64,000 bases of DNA from Thelonectria olida (lineage: Eukaryota > Ascomycota > Sordariomycetes > Hypocreales > Nectriaceae): assembly GCA_020736575.1 (NCBI GenBank), contig JAGPYM010000001.1, forward strand, positions 1,798,001 to 1,862,000, read 5' to 3'. Position 1 is the first letter of the stretch; each line of letters starts with the position of its first letter. Positions 34,427 to 47,600 of the stretch are shown piece by piece. The notes beneath the pieces were generated by a model. That model was not told the origin of the DNA. It was given only the letters and a program-made list of their open reading frames with translations, and did not search any database. Position numbers and translations under genes: made by a program.

Positions 34427-37400
34427 AATTCCCTCCGTGGTTGGCTGGGCATGTGCTGTTCCCAGCACGCCCACCGAGCCCCAGATCTACGACTCTATTA
34501 TTACATACGGCGACCTACTTTCCTTTCCAGCGTCAGCGTCAGTGTCAGCCAGCATCCATCCATCCCTCCATCTCATCCTCAGCCCGCGCGGGTACGAGGA
34601 CGTGATGGGTTGATGATCACCACCACAAAGGCAGAGCCAAGCGCCTTGGGCGCCAATGATCAATCGCCGGCTTTTGGCACAATTGCGGAATACCCTCGAT
34701 TCGTGCGGCAATGTATCTACCCGAGACGTGGAGCTCTTCCTTTGACCTAAGGCCTGATCCAATTTCTGCCTCCTTTCGAAAGATATCTTCAAACGCACCG
34801 CAACTCGTTGAACGAAAAAGCGCGATACCCCCCTGCATTGCAGCAGCTAGGTATGCCGACTCAATCACGTCTACATGTTAAATATGGAGTACTCGTTCAC
34901 GTTCTCCCCCGCTCCTATGCCTGACCGGCTTCATTTATTAGTTGGCTCACTGGCACGAGCCCAATAAGGATAAAAACTCTTCATGGGCTGCATGTTCGTG
35001 AATCTACGAATAATGGAGTCGTGCAGCAACTTAGGTGCTCCTTCGGCTTTGTTTTACTACGTTCACCACACCTCTTGTTCCAGACGAGATGAGATGGTCA
35101 AAGGCGCTTTCACATGAATAGTGCTCATCAACCAACCCACACTGCCTGAGTCAACAACTGATAGACAAGCCAGTGCAGCCCTGGACTTTAACTAACTAGC
35201 TATGGAGTGCATACGATCAGGGCGCCAGACCAAACATGCCAGGCACACACGGACAGTTCTTTTGACAGAACTGACAATAGAGTCCAGCACCTTCTGGACC
35301 TTTACCTCTCTTAGACCAAGGCGCGAGCGGCCCCGGAGGCACGAGCCCAACGTTTGTCTGTGCGCCTTTTTGCTACAGAACACATACTCAAGTTTGAGTT
35401 TGTCGGGTGAGGCTTTTGGGCTGGCCTGGTCTGAACGGTTTTTGCCCTCGGCGGTGGCGGCGTTTGGAACCAACAAAAGAAAAGGCCCGGCCCGAGCAGT
35501 TTGTCTGTGACCCGAAACAGTTTCCCCTCCACTGCGAGACGGAGGCTCGCTCTTCTTGTCTGTATTAGGGAACGGGTCTCGAAATGGAGTGGCCCATCCG
35601 TTACTCTACCGTAATCGATACCTAGTCGGCCATCCAACCGTCGGATCTCTCTAGAACGGTCACCCGCAGCCTAAATTCCTGACCAGCCTGGGCGAACCTA
35701 ACGGAAGGACGCTGGTGCTCCATGTTGCTCCATGCTTTAACGGACAACAACGGCTTTCTTTCGTTTGCTTGTTTCATGCTCCACGCCCGCCCTCGGACCT
35801 AGTCATAGGCTGCTCTGCCGGGAACACCCTGGGTTCAACTGATGAACTGGCGGTCAAAGAAAAGAAAGTCGAAGAAAGAACAAGCAGGAGGAAAAAATTC
35901 TACCATCCACAACGAGGCCCATCTCCTGGTTCTGTGACATTCGTGTTCGTCTGTCGAAGGCTGGTGAGTTGGTAAGCATAATGATGAGTTGGTGCTGGTA
36001 CCATGGATCATGGTCCAAGGTACCAGGCCCATCGCGGGCTAAATGGCGTGGACTATCTACGGTACGCGACATACTATGGAGGTTTGTATTCGATACAATC
36101 TATGCGGCCTGTCGGTCGCCCCAAATACGCATTGCGGGTGCATTGTTTGAGAACTCGAGGTATATGCATGTTCTAGTCTGTACTTCATACCTTAACTGGC
36201 CTTGTTTCGGAAACAAGTCTGGAGATTGGAGGCGCAGAAGCTATGGCATTCTGATCGTTCTTACACGCTCTCTCTTGGGAACAGAACGTCTCTTGTCTGG
36301 GGGCTTGCGTTGCCCAGGTCCGGGGGTGGTAGCCACCAACAAGCCTCGAGCGTTCATCGACTGCCATGAACCATGATCGCCCACCAACACGACCCTCCCA
36401 TCCGCGCGACCCTCCCTCTCTGCTTCCTCCGGCGTCGACTACGCACAGAGACACACGCCTGACATCAAGCCACATGGCCCAATCTGGTTCCTGATTGTGT
36501 CTTTGCCTCCTCTTCCATTTTGGCGGTCGTCCGGCCGGTTGGTCGGCTATCCGCAGAATCTGACCGACAGACTGGAAGAACAAGACAGGACAAGACAACC
36601 TCCAGAACTGCACAGGACTCACAGCTGAGAAGGAGGGGGGCGTGTGGTGAGAGCTGTCATCTCGGGGACTATTGGTGGTGATGGTGGTGGAGTGCATTCA
36701 CACGGCATCGTTAGAGGCAACAAGAGACTCATGCTTCTGCTTGCTGCTGCTGCTTGCAACTGCTTGCTTGTCGCTGCTGCACCAACCGCCCGATGCTATC
36801 CTCGTCTTCTCTCCTCCACCACCAGCGAACCGCGCCGCGCAATGTCTGAGACATGTCCGCATTGAACTTGCAGCAGCGTCGCCGCGAGCCTCCCCCTTTC
36901 GCTGTCGCCTTCGCGGTCTTCCCCTCCTTTGCTCGTCGTCAACACATCCTCTCTCTCCCTCACAGCAAGGCCTTGGCCGTCAGGTTCCTTTCCCAGGACG
37001 CCACGTCGTAGTCGACATCACAGAAGGGTTCCACCTCGGTGGCATCTTTACCGCCACACGACTCTCCACCTCGATGAAAGAATTTTCCCCCTTCTTCTTC
37101 CTTTTTTCTCCATTCCCTCAAAATAAAACCTTCTTCCGTAACTATTTTTTCTTTTCTCTGGAATTCCCACAGTTGGCATGCAACCCTTGCCCAGTCCGGC
37201 TCTTAGAGGGGCCCAGGCCACCAGCTCCCGATTCTGCCTGGTAAGCTGGACTTTTCTTTGCTGCTGCAAAATTGGGCAGCATGAGGCGGCGGGCTGGAGG
37301 GGGAAAAGCTGGATCTGCGGTCAGGGACCAGGGCTCTATCGAAACAGGTCTGCGACCATACCATGCCACCAGGCGGCCGGCCGGCATGGCGGGCGGATGA

Positions 37401-37825
37401 CTGAATGAAACGCTCTACAGCCAGCGCACGAGTGCAGCAGGTTGGACATGATATCTAACTAACTACCTTACGAAGTACATGGATTTGTTGGTTTGGGTAT
37501 CTCTCCAGCAAAATTTGAGTCTAGATCAAGTCGATGAACTGACTGGCAGCGGTGTCCCAGCTCGAGTTGCTGTTGACGATGCCTGCGCCAGACAACTCAC
37601 GAGAGGTCCGAACTCCCTGTGTCGTATTTGACTCATGCCGTAAACTCGTTTTTCTCTACTTCCGCGCATTTGAAGGGCTGCGCTCGGACAAAACACCGCG
37701 CCAATAGCAGTTGGAGGGACCCGGTTTCGCCCTTCCGCACGCTTCCATCATGAGTTGTCGTGATGATGTGGGATTGCGAATGCCCTCCTTCCAAGCCTCT
37801 TCTCCCCCCCTCAAAATAAAAACCA

Positions 37826-37849
37826 ACACCACCACCACCACCACCACCA
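37826..37849. repeat. (CAC)n microsatellite
   Basis: About eight CAC/ACC units on the plus strand in non-coding sequence. Confidence 0.9.
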
Positions 37850-38140
37850 ACAACACCAAACCAAAGAGCCCCACTAGCGCTCACGAACCATCCATATCCA
37901 TTCAAGCACCGAATCGAGGGTCAAGTGAGCTGCGGCGTATGTACGTGTGTCGTTCCTTCAGCCACTCCACGGCCTATTAGTGGGCCTCAGCTCCCTCAGC
38001 GACGAAAGGGGCTGGAATCATAGGGCGGCGCAGCCTCCAGCTAAGCTGCTGTACCTAAGCTAGGTAACAGCCTAAAACTCAAGATGCTCCCCAGTGGAAA
38101 CGCAGGCGAAGACGCGACTGGTCAGGACTGTGGCTGTTGG

Positions 38141-38168
38141 CAAAGCAAAGCAAAGCAAAGCAAAGCAA
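38141..38168. repeat. (CAAAG)n pentanucleotide microsatellite
   Basis: Five perfect CAAAG units plus a partial one, the reverse complement of the CTTTG array at 31536-31564. Confidence 0.95.
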
Positions 38169-39594
38169 GCACTGAGATGGAAGAATCCTGCGGGGATGAG
38201 ATGGGGAAACGGAGACGGAGTCGGAGCTGGAGGGGAGTTGTGACGGGGATGGAGGCACTTTGACATGCCCTGTCCCTTGAGCATTAGCATTGGCACTCAC
38301 TTGGCAGAGCATCGTTGCATTACATGGCACCGCGATGAAGAAACGAGAGACGACAGCAGCAGCATGTTTTGCCCTGTGCTTTGCTGGCCATTCTATGCCA
38401 TGCTCGCGAGATAGATCCCTGCCTCAGGGTTTCCCATGTTACTCCCGTGCGCATCACAAACAATTTGTGACAACTTCAATTCTCTGGCCAGAAGCGACGT
38501 CATGGGCCGATCTGCCTCTCGGCTCTGCCTCACGTCTGCTTTGCCAGCAGCGCAAGCGCAAGGCGAGCCGAATCACATCACTGGCAATCAATTAAAATAG
38601 GCCAGGGAGCATGGGGGTCAGCATGGGGGGAGAAACATCAAACATGGGGGGGTGGCAGGCGGGAAGGACTGACTGACTGTTTGTTCCTTGTCTCGCCCTA
38701 TCCGTATCGTATCTCGTTGCTTGTCAACCCTACAATGTCTAATCTTAACACAGGCGCGCGCTCTTGGCTCTTCTGTCAGTCATTCACTGTTGGTCAACTT
38801 CAACCCTTGTCGCGGATCCAGGCGTGTGGGGGGGGGAACCTGGAGAGGTCGGGCAGCGGATCAGAGACAGGGCCTTGAGTCCTTGACGGACGGACGGTTG
38901 ATGATGTTGATGATGGCGATAGACTCACGCCCTCATTCAACTTCCCTTCCTTCACCGATCGAGAGGCCCCGGCTCCACGTCGTCGTCCAACCCCGGCCGG
39001 CTTTGACAGCAAAGGACTCGGGTTTCGACATGCTTCGACTCTCTCACACGGCTGGCGTACCCAACGTGGCGGTGAAGGGGACAACGACAAGTCTCTTTGA
39101 AGCAATACATGACGAAGGCCTTGCCAACTCGGGTACTGCTGTACCAAACGACCCCTTGCCTTTGGGTCACGACCCTAATCAAACAAAGCAAAGCAGAACA
39201 AAGCAGGGCAGAGCAAGACAAGGCAAAACAATCAATGGCATTCTTGCTTTTTTGCCATCTGTATGACAAGGAATGGCAATCAGAAAAAGCGAGGCGAGTG
39301 GCAAATACCCAGAGCCCCGGGGATAGACATGGCATTACGAAAGTACTTGGAGATCTAGACTGTTCGTAGCCATGACCTCACGCATCTGACGAAGCCTCAT
39401 TCAAGCTTTTCAGGACCCGAGAAACTCGCATTGCTTGTTCGTAGGAGATGGCGGGGTTCTGCTTCGTCAACGTCACCCCATCCTCACACTGCCGGGCCTC
39501 ACTCCCTACAACTCGGCACAAATCTGGCCTGATGAAGGGGTCTCTCAAAGCCAGCAATGACTTTTCCCATCTTTCTTCTTTTCCTCCTCTTTCA

Positions 39595-39648
39595 ACCACC
39601 ACCACCACCACCACGATGCGGGTGCGGGTGCGCGGGTACGGGTACGGG
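39595..39648. repeat. (ACC)n followed by GGGTGC/GGGTAC repeats
   Basis: Six ACC units, then alternating hexamers GGGTGC and GGGTAC on the plus strand. Confidence 0.85.
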
Positions 39649-41026
39649 ACTCTCTGGCCTGGCCTACCTTAGTCCTGTGCACTCCATGGCTGTATGTGGG
39701 AATAGTTGCGCTGGCACAGACTGCAGATAGGCACACGCAAGCGCGCATCCGGTCCGGAGTTAATGAAGCAATCACAGATGAAGGAGAGGGACGAAAATGA
39801 TATGAGCACTGAGACACCCCCAAACGAGCGGCCGCAAAGGACTGCCAGAAACGGACCTGGAATGGAAAAAATGGGGGGGGAAAAAAAACAATATTATTCC
39901 AGTCAGCCACCCGCGCGATATGCCTGGTTGGGGCGATGCGAACCCCGTCATAGGCGCCTGCAGCGAACACGACCCAGGTGTTTCATCCCGTCCCCCATCT
40001 GTTTGCACGACTAGCCTCGCCCTGTTATGCTACGATACATATCAAGATCGATCCTAGTGCACCGTGGTCCTTGGTCCTTGGTCTTTGGTACATGGCCAAA
40101 AGCTCGAGGTGTGTGGCCTTTTGCCTCCTGACTGCTGCTATTTCTTGCTTCAGCCCTATGTGACAGGTCGGTCTCACAGAGGTTGATAGTGTTTAAAACG
40201 GTACAGTACTTCATACATACATTGCGCTCCGACCCACACTGCCATTCCCTGCAGTCACGTCTTTCCCACCTGTTCAGCGGTTGCACAACCGTACAACCGT
40301 CAGCCAGGGAGCACGCACGGCAGTACAAGGGCCTTGGGCGTACCTATGGGCCTTGTGTTGCATCGGGGACGACCCCGAACGGACGCTGAGTTGTCCCGCG
40401 GCAATCGAGCAAAGCCTTGTCCGCTCGCTCACAAGAGCCAAAGCAACAGCCGTCCGCATCAAACCGGAGCCGGAGCCGGACGACTTGGGATGCGAAAAGC
40501 TGAGTGCCAGACCGGGGGCCACGTCGACCAGGGCTCCCGACAGCGAATGCCCCAGTTCGAACCCACGTTTTCCCGACGGACGGCCTTGAGCCGTCGCGGG
40601 ATGATTGACGGCCAATGTATGCAACCTAGCCTGGACCACTTCTCCTCGACGACTGTGCTGTAAGTGCTAGAGTAGGTCCATTACCCTTACACCAAATATG
40701 AGACATACATACAGCACTCATCTGCGCCTGCGTCCAGGCTGCTGCTTACGGCTGCACGTCTCCTAGTGAGCGGTCCACACGGCCGGTGGCAAGTGGCCCA
40801 GACGGAGAAGGACGAGGACCACAAAGAGAAGCACACATCCACGCACACAAGTGACAAGAGACAGAGTCTGAGACAAAGAGAATGAGAGAGGGACGTGTGT
40901 AAGGTATGCGAGTGGGCCAAGCGGACAATCCTGGTGCAACTTGTCATGCGCGAAATCTGGCGTCGGGGCTTGCATTCGATACGTACTATATGGCTTGCCT
41001 GGTCTTGCCTTGTCTTGTCGTTGCTT

Positions 41027-41055
41027 CCCGTGTCCCGTGTCCCGTGTCCCCGTGT
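41027..41055. repeat. CCCGTGT heptanucleotide repeat
   Basis: Three perfect units and a fourth with one extra C. Confidence 0.9.
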
Positions 41056-41101
41056 TTCCAAGCAGACGGGTCCGCGGCCGACCAGAAAGGCGTCCTTTGG
41101 T

Positions 41102-41119
41102 CCCCCCCCCCCCCCCCCC
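41102..41119. repeat. C18 homopolymer
   Basis: Eighteen consecutive C on the plus strand; the exact length is likely unreliable in any assembly. Confidence 0.9.
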
Positions 41120-43554
41120 AAGAATCCGGACCAATCGCCGGGCGGTTATCTTGACCGGCCCGGTTTGGGGGATCGCTTTTTGCTGTGCAATGGGGAAACG
41201 GATCGAGGAGGAGGGGCTTTTGTTATTGGCATTCTTGCGAGAGAGAAGAAGGGATCGTCCCGAAGGGCTTATTGTTAGTTAGCACTAACTCAACTCGTGT
41301 GTGTTCTTGGATGTTGCTGCACGTCTATAGATTTTGGTGTCGTTAGCCGCCTACCAACGGCGAGGCTAGCGCAGCTACAACACATGGCGCATATGAATAC
41401 ATGTCAAAGATCAGATCATGTTTTGTAAGATGCGAGGCAACGGGCAACAACAACGACTAAGTCGATGGGCGTGTGCCTCCTAATGACGATCGTCTCTTGT
41501 GGCTGGCTGTTGGTGTTTTTGTCTGTCTGCCATTGGCCTGCTCGTGTGTGAGTTCCCGTGACAGGACAGGGCAAAACAAATTGCCGTCACCACGTCAGAA
41601 GGCTGTCTGGGGGGAGCAGGCAAGGGAGACCTTTCCAGGTGCATGAATACGTTCATCCAGTGCACGTCAAGGAGAAACGAGAGGGGTGGCCAGGTACTTG
41701 GGTACTTGGTAGGGGCAGGGGAACTGACAGAGCAGCACATGTCCAGTCGGCTATCTTGCTTGGGTTTCATCCGAGAAGAGACAAGGTGGTAGAAAAAGTA
41801 AAGAAAACAGCACGGCAAAGCAGAGCAGCGAGATGCCGATGGCACTGTTGGTGGCAGGGATTCTTCGGCGCGATCGACAGGAGGAACTACCTGGGTGCTG
41901 AGAAGACCTAGTTTGTTCGGCTAGGCTCCAAGTTGCTTAGTCGTCGAGGGAAAAGAAAGCACAGTTCGGGATTCTGAGTCGTCGGGATGTGGCTAACAAA
42001 TGTTGATTATCGTCGCAGGTCAAGGTGGAGGACAGACGGCCGTTGGCTCGGATACTTTGTATTCGTAGTTCGGTGGCTGTTGGCCTAGAGAAGAGCTCCC
42101 CCACTTTTGGCTTGAAACAGGGCAGGTTAATGTGCGAATACATAATTATAGATGGCGTTGTTGAGGCTTGGGAAGAGTTCCCTTTATGCAAGAGAGCGGC
42201 GAAGCATGCCCGTTTCTGACGGAATGCCCGTTGACCAGGGAGAACAGAGATGAGAGAGATTCATATCTCTGAGCAAGTTCGGAGTTGGCGGAGAGAGGCT
42301 CGCCCATCTCAGTTTAGATTCTGACCAGGTTCCGCCAACGAGTTCGTCTAACGGTTTTGCTAGAGCTAGACCGAATCTGAAGTAAGCGAGATGTTGAAGC
42401 GATCCATGCCTGCTTGCGAGCCTGGGAGGGTTGTCACTTGTCCATGGGATGTGCTCGGCGTTTGCGGTCTGTAGGCGCTGGGCGTCTGGCCGAGCCTATC
42501 AGAAGCAGCCACTCGACTCGGTTGTCGCCCAACGTCAATGCCTCTCTCTCCAAGGAAAGACTCTGGCCATGACACGGTAACAATGCGTTTGTTGCACATC
42601 AGCAACCCGGGTGAGCGTGCAGAATTGAAGAGAAGAAATGCAAAGTACCTGTCAACGGGTAACTTCCATTTGCATGATGGAAGTTGGGCTTGGTTGTGCG
42701 CCTCGAGCGCTCTTGCCCTCCCGTTCATTACAATAGGGTAACATAGGACCCATTCGGACCATGCTCGAAGGTCTCAAGCCTGCTTTCCTTTCTTTTCTCT
42801 TCTTTTCTTTTCTCTCAGCTCCTCATCTTACTTTTGCTTCTTCCTCGTAAAACTTCCATCCAATCCGCCTCCCTTCATCCCGCCGAGTCCCTCATTCACG
42901 CTCTGATTTCAACCACTATCGACTGCATAATCGTAGCCCCACCGCCCCTTTCGTCACTCAAGAGCACTCACATTTGAATCGTTCAAGTGCATGGAAGCCT
43001 CCGAGAGCCCCTCCAACAAGAGAGGCAATTGCAACACTACGCTGAGGTGTGCTAATCAATCAACCCCTCCAGCCAGGGTCTTGATCAAATCACCTACAGC
43101 TCAGCCAGCTAGCTACATGCAACTAGGCACAGTGGGTTGGTAGTCATCCGGTACCTACCTAAGGCTCCCATCTTCGATTGCAATCCAATCCACTCCATCC
43201 GAACCCAGCAAAAAAGTAAAAACTTCCACCCCTCCCCTTCTCCAACGAAATCCGCGAACGACGGCGTACGGCGTCTCGCGATCATCTTGACCGCCAGAAG
43301 AAACCAAGGCATAGAAAAAAAACCAAGAGCCAGCACTCGGATCCTGGAACCCGGATCCCAGCACCCCCAGGACCCTAATAGAAACCAGATCAGCCTCCAG
43401 CCTCAATCCAACCACCCCAGTCCAATATCCCATCCCATTCTATCCCACCTGGCGCACTTTGTAGTCTGTCAACCCTTGACTTCCAGACGCAAAGACACAC
43501 ACGCGAATACTTCCACGGTCACTTGACGACTCTCATCCACTCACCTCCTCCACC

Positions 43555-44604
43555 ATGGCCGACGTTCCCCTCATCGTCATCTCGGAATTTTCCCAGTCCG
43601 AACGCCGCATCACGCCAGCATGGACCATCAGCCAGCTCAAGTCCAAGCTTGAGACCGTCACTGGTGTCCCGCCTGGATGCCAGAGGCTCTCCCTCAAGAG
43701 ATCGGGCGCTGAGGCCATCCCCATTGAGGCGCCTAACGAGGATGACACCCACATGTCCAACTATCCCTTGGTCCCATATGCGGAGCTGCATGTAAGTCTG
43801 TCCAGCAGAGTTTTTTTTTCTTCTTATTTTCATTTCATGCGGTTTGGGGGAGGCTTGAACCACGGAGCCGCGAAAATTTCTCATCAGGGTCCCCGGCGGT
43901 CGGCCGACCCGGACGAGATTGAGGCCGCAGTTGGCATCGGATTCCGACGGCTGGCAGTTGCGGCGGGTGTGTGCCTGATGCGTTCCCTCGTACTCAGCCA
44001 TGCCTTGTTTAGTAACAGCGCATTCATGTACACTTCGAATTTCGTTGCTTTTTTCTTGTTTTTTCCCCTGCTGCTGAGTAGTTCGAGATAGGGCTGACAG
44101 GGGTTTGCCTGGCAGGTGATTGACACACGTCCTCCTGCAGCCCGGCCAAACTACAGCGACACTTCGGGTGTCGAAAAGTATGTCATGCCCGAGAAGGAGT
44201 ACGAGAAGAAGACGGACTCGGTTCTCGCCTGGAAGAAGACGCAGAAGCTTGGCCGCTTCGACCCCGACGCCCCTAGCCAAGAAGAGGCCAAGGTCGCCGC
44301 GTTTGAGCGAGAGATCGCCTCACGCGGCATCGCGGTCGACAAGCGGTGCCGGGTTGGCGGTGAAGACACGAAGCGGGGCATCATCAAGTACGTGGGCGAA
44401 GTCAAGGAGATTCCCGGCGGTCTCGGGGCCTGGGTGGGGGTTCACCTTGACGAGCCTGTTGGTAAGAACGATGGCAGCCTCGGGGGCACGAGGTATTGGG
44501 GTGAGCCTTCGCCGCTCAAGCATGGCGTTTTCGTGCGGCCGGAGCGCGTTGAGGCCGGCGACTATCCGGCTCTGGACGACTTGGAGGACATGGAAGAGAT
44601 ATAG
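43555..44604 (+). CDS. ALF1: Tubulin-folding cofactor B (CAP-Gly protein)
   Basis: Cofactor B holds newly folded alpha-tubulin and passes it to cofactor E. Exons 43555-43791 and 44116-44604 give 241 aa with a phase-0 junction. The N-terminus is a ubiquitin-like fold (VPLIVISEFSQSERRITPAW, GCQRLSLKR). The C-terminal half is a CAP-Gly domain: RVGGEDTKRGIIKYVGEV, GAWVGVHLDEP, the GKNDGS ligand loop (family GKNDGS/GKHDGS), GTRYW and HGVFVRPERVE. It ends in an acidic LEDMEEI tail, as in the family. The single intron is 324 bp, long for this region. Reading through it stays open to a stop at 44089 and would give a 178-residue protein lacking the CAP-Gly domain. Confidence 0.93.
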
Positions 44605-47600
44605 TCGTCTTGTTGAGATGAACCTTCAAATCCAATGAGAAGCCATTTTCGAAGTTTGCAGAGTTTACACAATGACGCGGATGAGCATGAACCCTCGGAA
44701 TGCTGGCATCATCATGCCTTGGGTACGACTGTCTACCTTGGGTATGAGTAGAACTCAACTGTATCTCTTGTCTCACTCTCAGCTGATTACTGACATAGTC
44801 TCCTGGAGACGCTTGCCTTGACTCTACTAATGCTCCCCGCGCCTAGGTCAACTGTCTCGGGTAGGTAGTTGGGATCTAACCTGGTCCCCCGCAACCAGTC
44901 TGTCGGCTCACGGCATGAACCAAACCAAGTGATCGGTGACGGGCCATGTTTCAAGACAATGTCTCTTGTATGCTTCAAATCCCTTCTTCCTCATAGGCAC
45001 GAATGTCGTGCAGTCGGTGCGCCCTTGCTGGCGGCTCTTGTTCGACCCTGCCCTTGGCCTGATCCCTTTCCAGTCTGGGTATGGTTGCTTGGGCTGATAT
45101 TCCCAATCCGTGAATTCTTGCAGCAAACGGTTTCGGATGGAATGACAACGGCCACTAGGAACTCTAATTGGAAACCAGCAAATCACGTCTCTGTAAAATG
45201 ATTTTATTATCGACCTGGGTGACAAGTTGCTTGCTCGTGTCAATTGACTTCTCATTTTTTTTTCCTCCGTTACCCCGCGTTGTGGTTGGATTATCGGTTG
45301 GTTCGGCGCGCTGGCTCTGTAGTTGTTGGCACGGTTAGCACGTTGCGAACTGCATGAATTATCCCGACAAGGCGCATGTTCCTTTTTCCCCCAACAAGGT
45401 ATTTTTCTCTCCCGGATGTGAGAATGCAACATGTAGATGCCGCGAAGTCCCGACTGCGGTTGCCGAGGCCCTGAATAGTAGGCTCGGCTCAAGAAGAAGC
45501 CTGGTAGAGAGAGGGGTTTGTTGAACAAGGGGCATATGGAGGGCCATCTGGTGGTTAGCCGAAGATGATGACGCAGAAGGGCTGTTTCGTCCGGGGTAAA
45601 GAAGCACTCCGCGTTGTGGCTCGGAATGATTTGCGACCTTGCAGGAAGGATCCCTGGTAAACGAGGAGGGTTGGGTAACCATCTATAAGAGAGTATCCGG
45701 GGAACCGCGGGCTTGGATGAACAAGAGAATGGGACTTGGGCCGACGGCATGCTGGCGGCGACTGCGATTATCTCCGGCTCAGGAGACCCAAATGGTTCAC
45801 TTTAACACAGCAAGGTTGGTGAGTAAGATGACTGAACGACCAAAGCAATGCCCGGAACTTGGCAGAGAGGCACTTTCTCCAGTTCACGAAGCTGCAAAGT
45901 CAACGAGACATGGTCAACTTGGCTCGAGTCAGTCAAGTTCGGCAGATGCTGTCACACATCTTCAACTCCCGCCTGTCTCGGCTACGGCATCTGCCAGACT
46001 AAACGCCACCAAACAACGGAGAAATGGAAGAAATGGAGAAACTGGGGAACCAGTAATTGACAAACCCGATTGCCTTGTGCGCGCGTGTTCAGTCCAGCCC
46101 CCCCCCTCCTTCAACAAAACATTGCATATTGGACACATGCGGTGGCGTTAATACGCCCGACTTGAAAAGTTCCCCGGTATTTGCTTGTTGGGCTGACATG
46201 TATGTAACTTCGGCCAACCCTGCCAACGCAAGGAAGCCACCCCCAGCCCGCGTGCCCGCCAAGAGAGAGAAACAAAAAGGAAACATGAACATGCGGACTA
46301 AATGAAGGAGAGCGTCTGGGCAAGCGGCAGTCGGGTTGTGCGGGTGCATCGGAAGGATTGGGGAGGGGAGGGGGGCGTGGGAAAGCAAAGGAGCGCATTT
46401 TTTGTGTAACCTGCTTGCTTCAGATGCTGCGACGGAATGGATGGGATGGGTGAGGCTTTCTGGGATCCAAGGTGTAAGGCATCGCCGGGGGTCGGCGAGG
46501 CTCGGAGGGCGAAGCGTCTGAGAGAGCTGTACGAATATGCAGCAACTACAGGAGACCATGCGTGTGGCAATGTTCGTCGATGCAAGGCAAGCCCCCTAGG
46601 CTGCAGTTCTGGCTTCGCAAAGAAAAATTGTCCCATGTTTTGTTTGCTTGCGACGGAGCAACGAGCCCACATCGAACTATTGACGATGACTTCTCGGATA
46701 CCCCGATGAGCGGTGAGTGAGACATGCATATGTCTAGGCGCATGCGGCTGGAGGGATGCAGTTGCTCCCGGAGCTAATCAACAGCAATGCATCGATAAGC
46801 AGACTCCCCGAGGCTGAGCGAGGCATGACTTACATACATGTGCTGGAGAGAAAGGAAAAAGGAAACTGAGACAACCAGCTCGTAATATTGGATCCCGACC
46901 ATGAATGTGGAGGCGAATTGTGAAGATCACGCGGGATCTAAGCCTTGCCATCCGGCAGAAGTTCCTTGCTGGTCCTTTTGAAATGCCGGCAATGGGTTGT
47001 GAGGCGTGAGGGGGTATCGTGAGTTTGGTTGAGGAGCTGATCGTTCGAGATTGGTACGGATGGACGGGCATCGAGCATGAGCTGAGATGCGGGCTCTCGT
47101 GTAAAGGAGTCGGCTCTGCATGTATTGTAGAAGAATAGGGGTTCTTCGTAAAACTCTATACGGATGAGCTCGTGTTGTCTGTTGTCTTGCCAGCCGGTTT
47201 GGTTCATGTAGACGTGCGCGATGATCATTGCGTTCAAGCACAGCAGAATCTAGGACACCCTGGCAGATACAGTTATCACTATGTTACTACGTTCTGAGTC
47301 TATATCTTCAGCCACTTCGAACAGCATGGCATCGTTGGTCTGACTTTGATTGGCGAGATAGATACTCTAATGTTTCTTACTCTACCTACCTCTTCAAGGG
47401 CTAGAGGGACGAGGGATTCGTAAGAGATAACCTGCATTAGGCGAGTTCGTGGTTGTTCGTTAGTTGCCTAGATTAGTTTATACCAAAGTTTAGTCTTGGA
47501 TTGATATCCTGTATGAGTAAAAGATACTCCTAGGCTTTTTGCCCGGTCTAGGGGACCAGTGATGCATACGTCCTGAGTTCGCGGACAAAACAGTGGTGCA

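Larger units (their letters stand above)
32201..43554. other. Gene-poor stretch, 11.4 kb, microsatellite-rich
   Basis: I recognise no protein, tRNA, rRNA or transposon remnant on either strand. Many open frames of 60-190 codons exist, but they overlap in several frames, use repetitive composition and carry no known motif. Simple repeats are frequent: GACATGC x3 (34401-34426), ACC runs (37826-37849 and 39595-39613), CAAAG x5 (38141-38168), GGGTGC/GGGTAC (39617-39648), CCCGTGT x3-4 (41027-41055) and a C18 run (41102-41119). The last 700 bp (about 42780-43550) are pyrimidine/AC-rich on the plus strand and probably the tubulin cofactor B promoter and leader. Confidence 0.6.

Noticed and set aside
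36672..37244. 190-codon plus-strand open frame with a Leu/Cys-rich start resembling a signal peptide
   Set aside because: The start is a GTG codon, the hydrophobic part comes from a GCTGCT-type simple repeat, and the rest is low complexity.
40550..40580. GTTCGAAC palindrome resembling a tRNA T-loop
   Set aside because: Flanking stem bases do not pair and no cloverleaf can be drawn.
41102..41119. C18 run considered as a regulatory structure (i-motif or G-quadruplex)
   Set aside because: A homopolymer of this length is more simply a microsatellite; no gene is near enough to suggest a role.
44908..45750. 280-codon minus-strand open frame with an ATG
   Set aside because: Longest frame in the 44.6-48.9 kb gap, but no motif, no domain, mixed composition and competing frames on the other strand; nothing supports expression.
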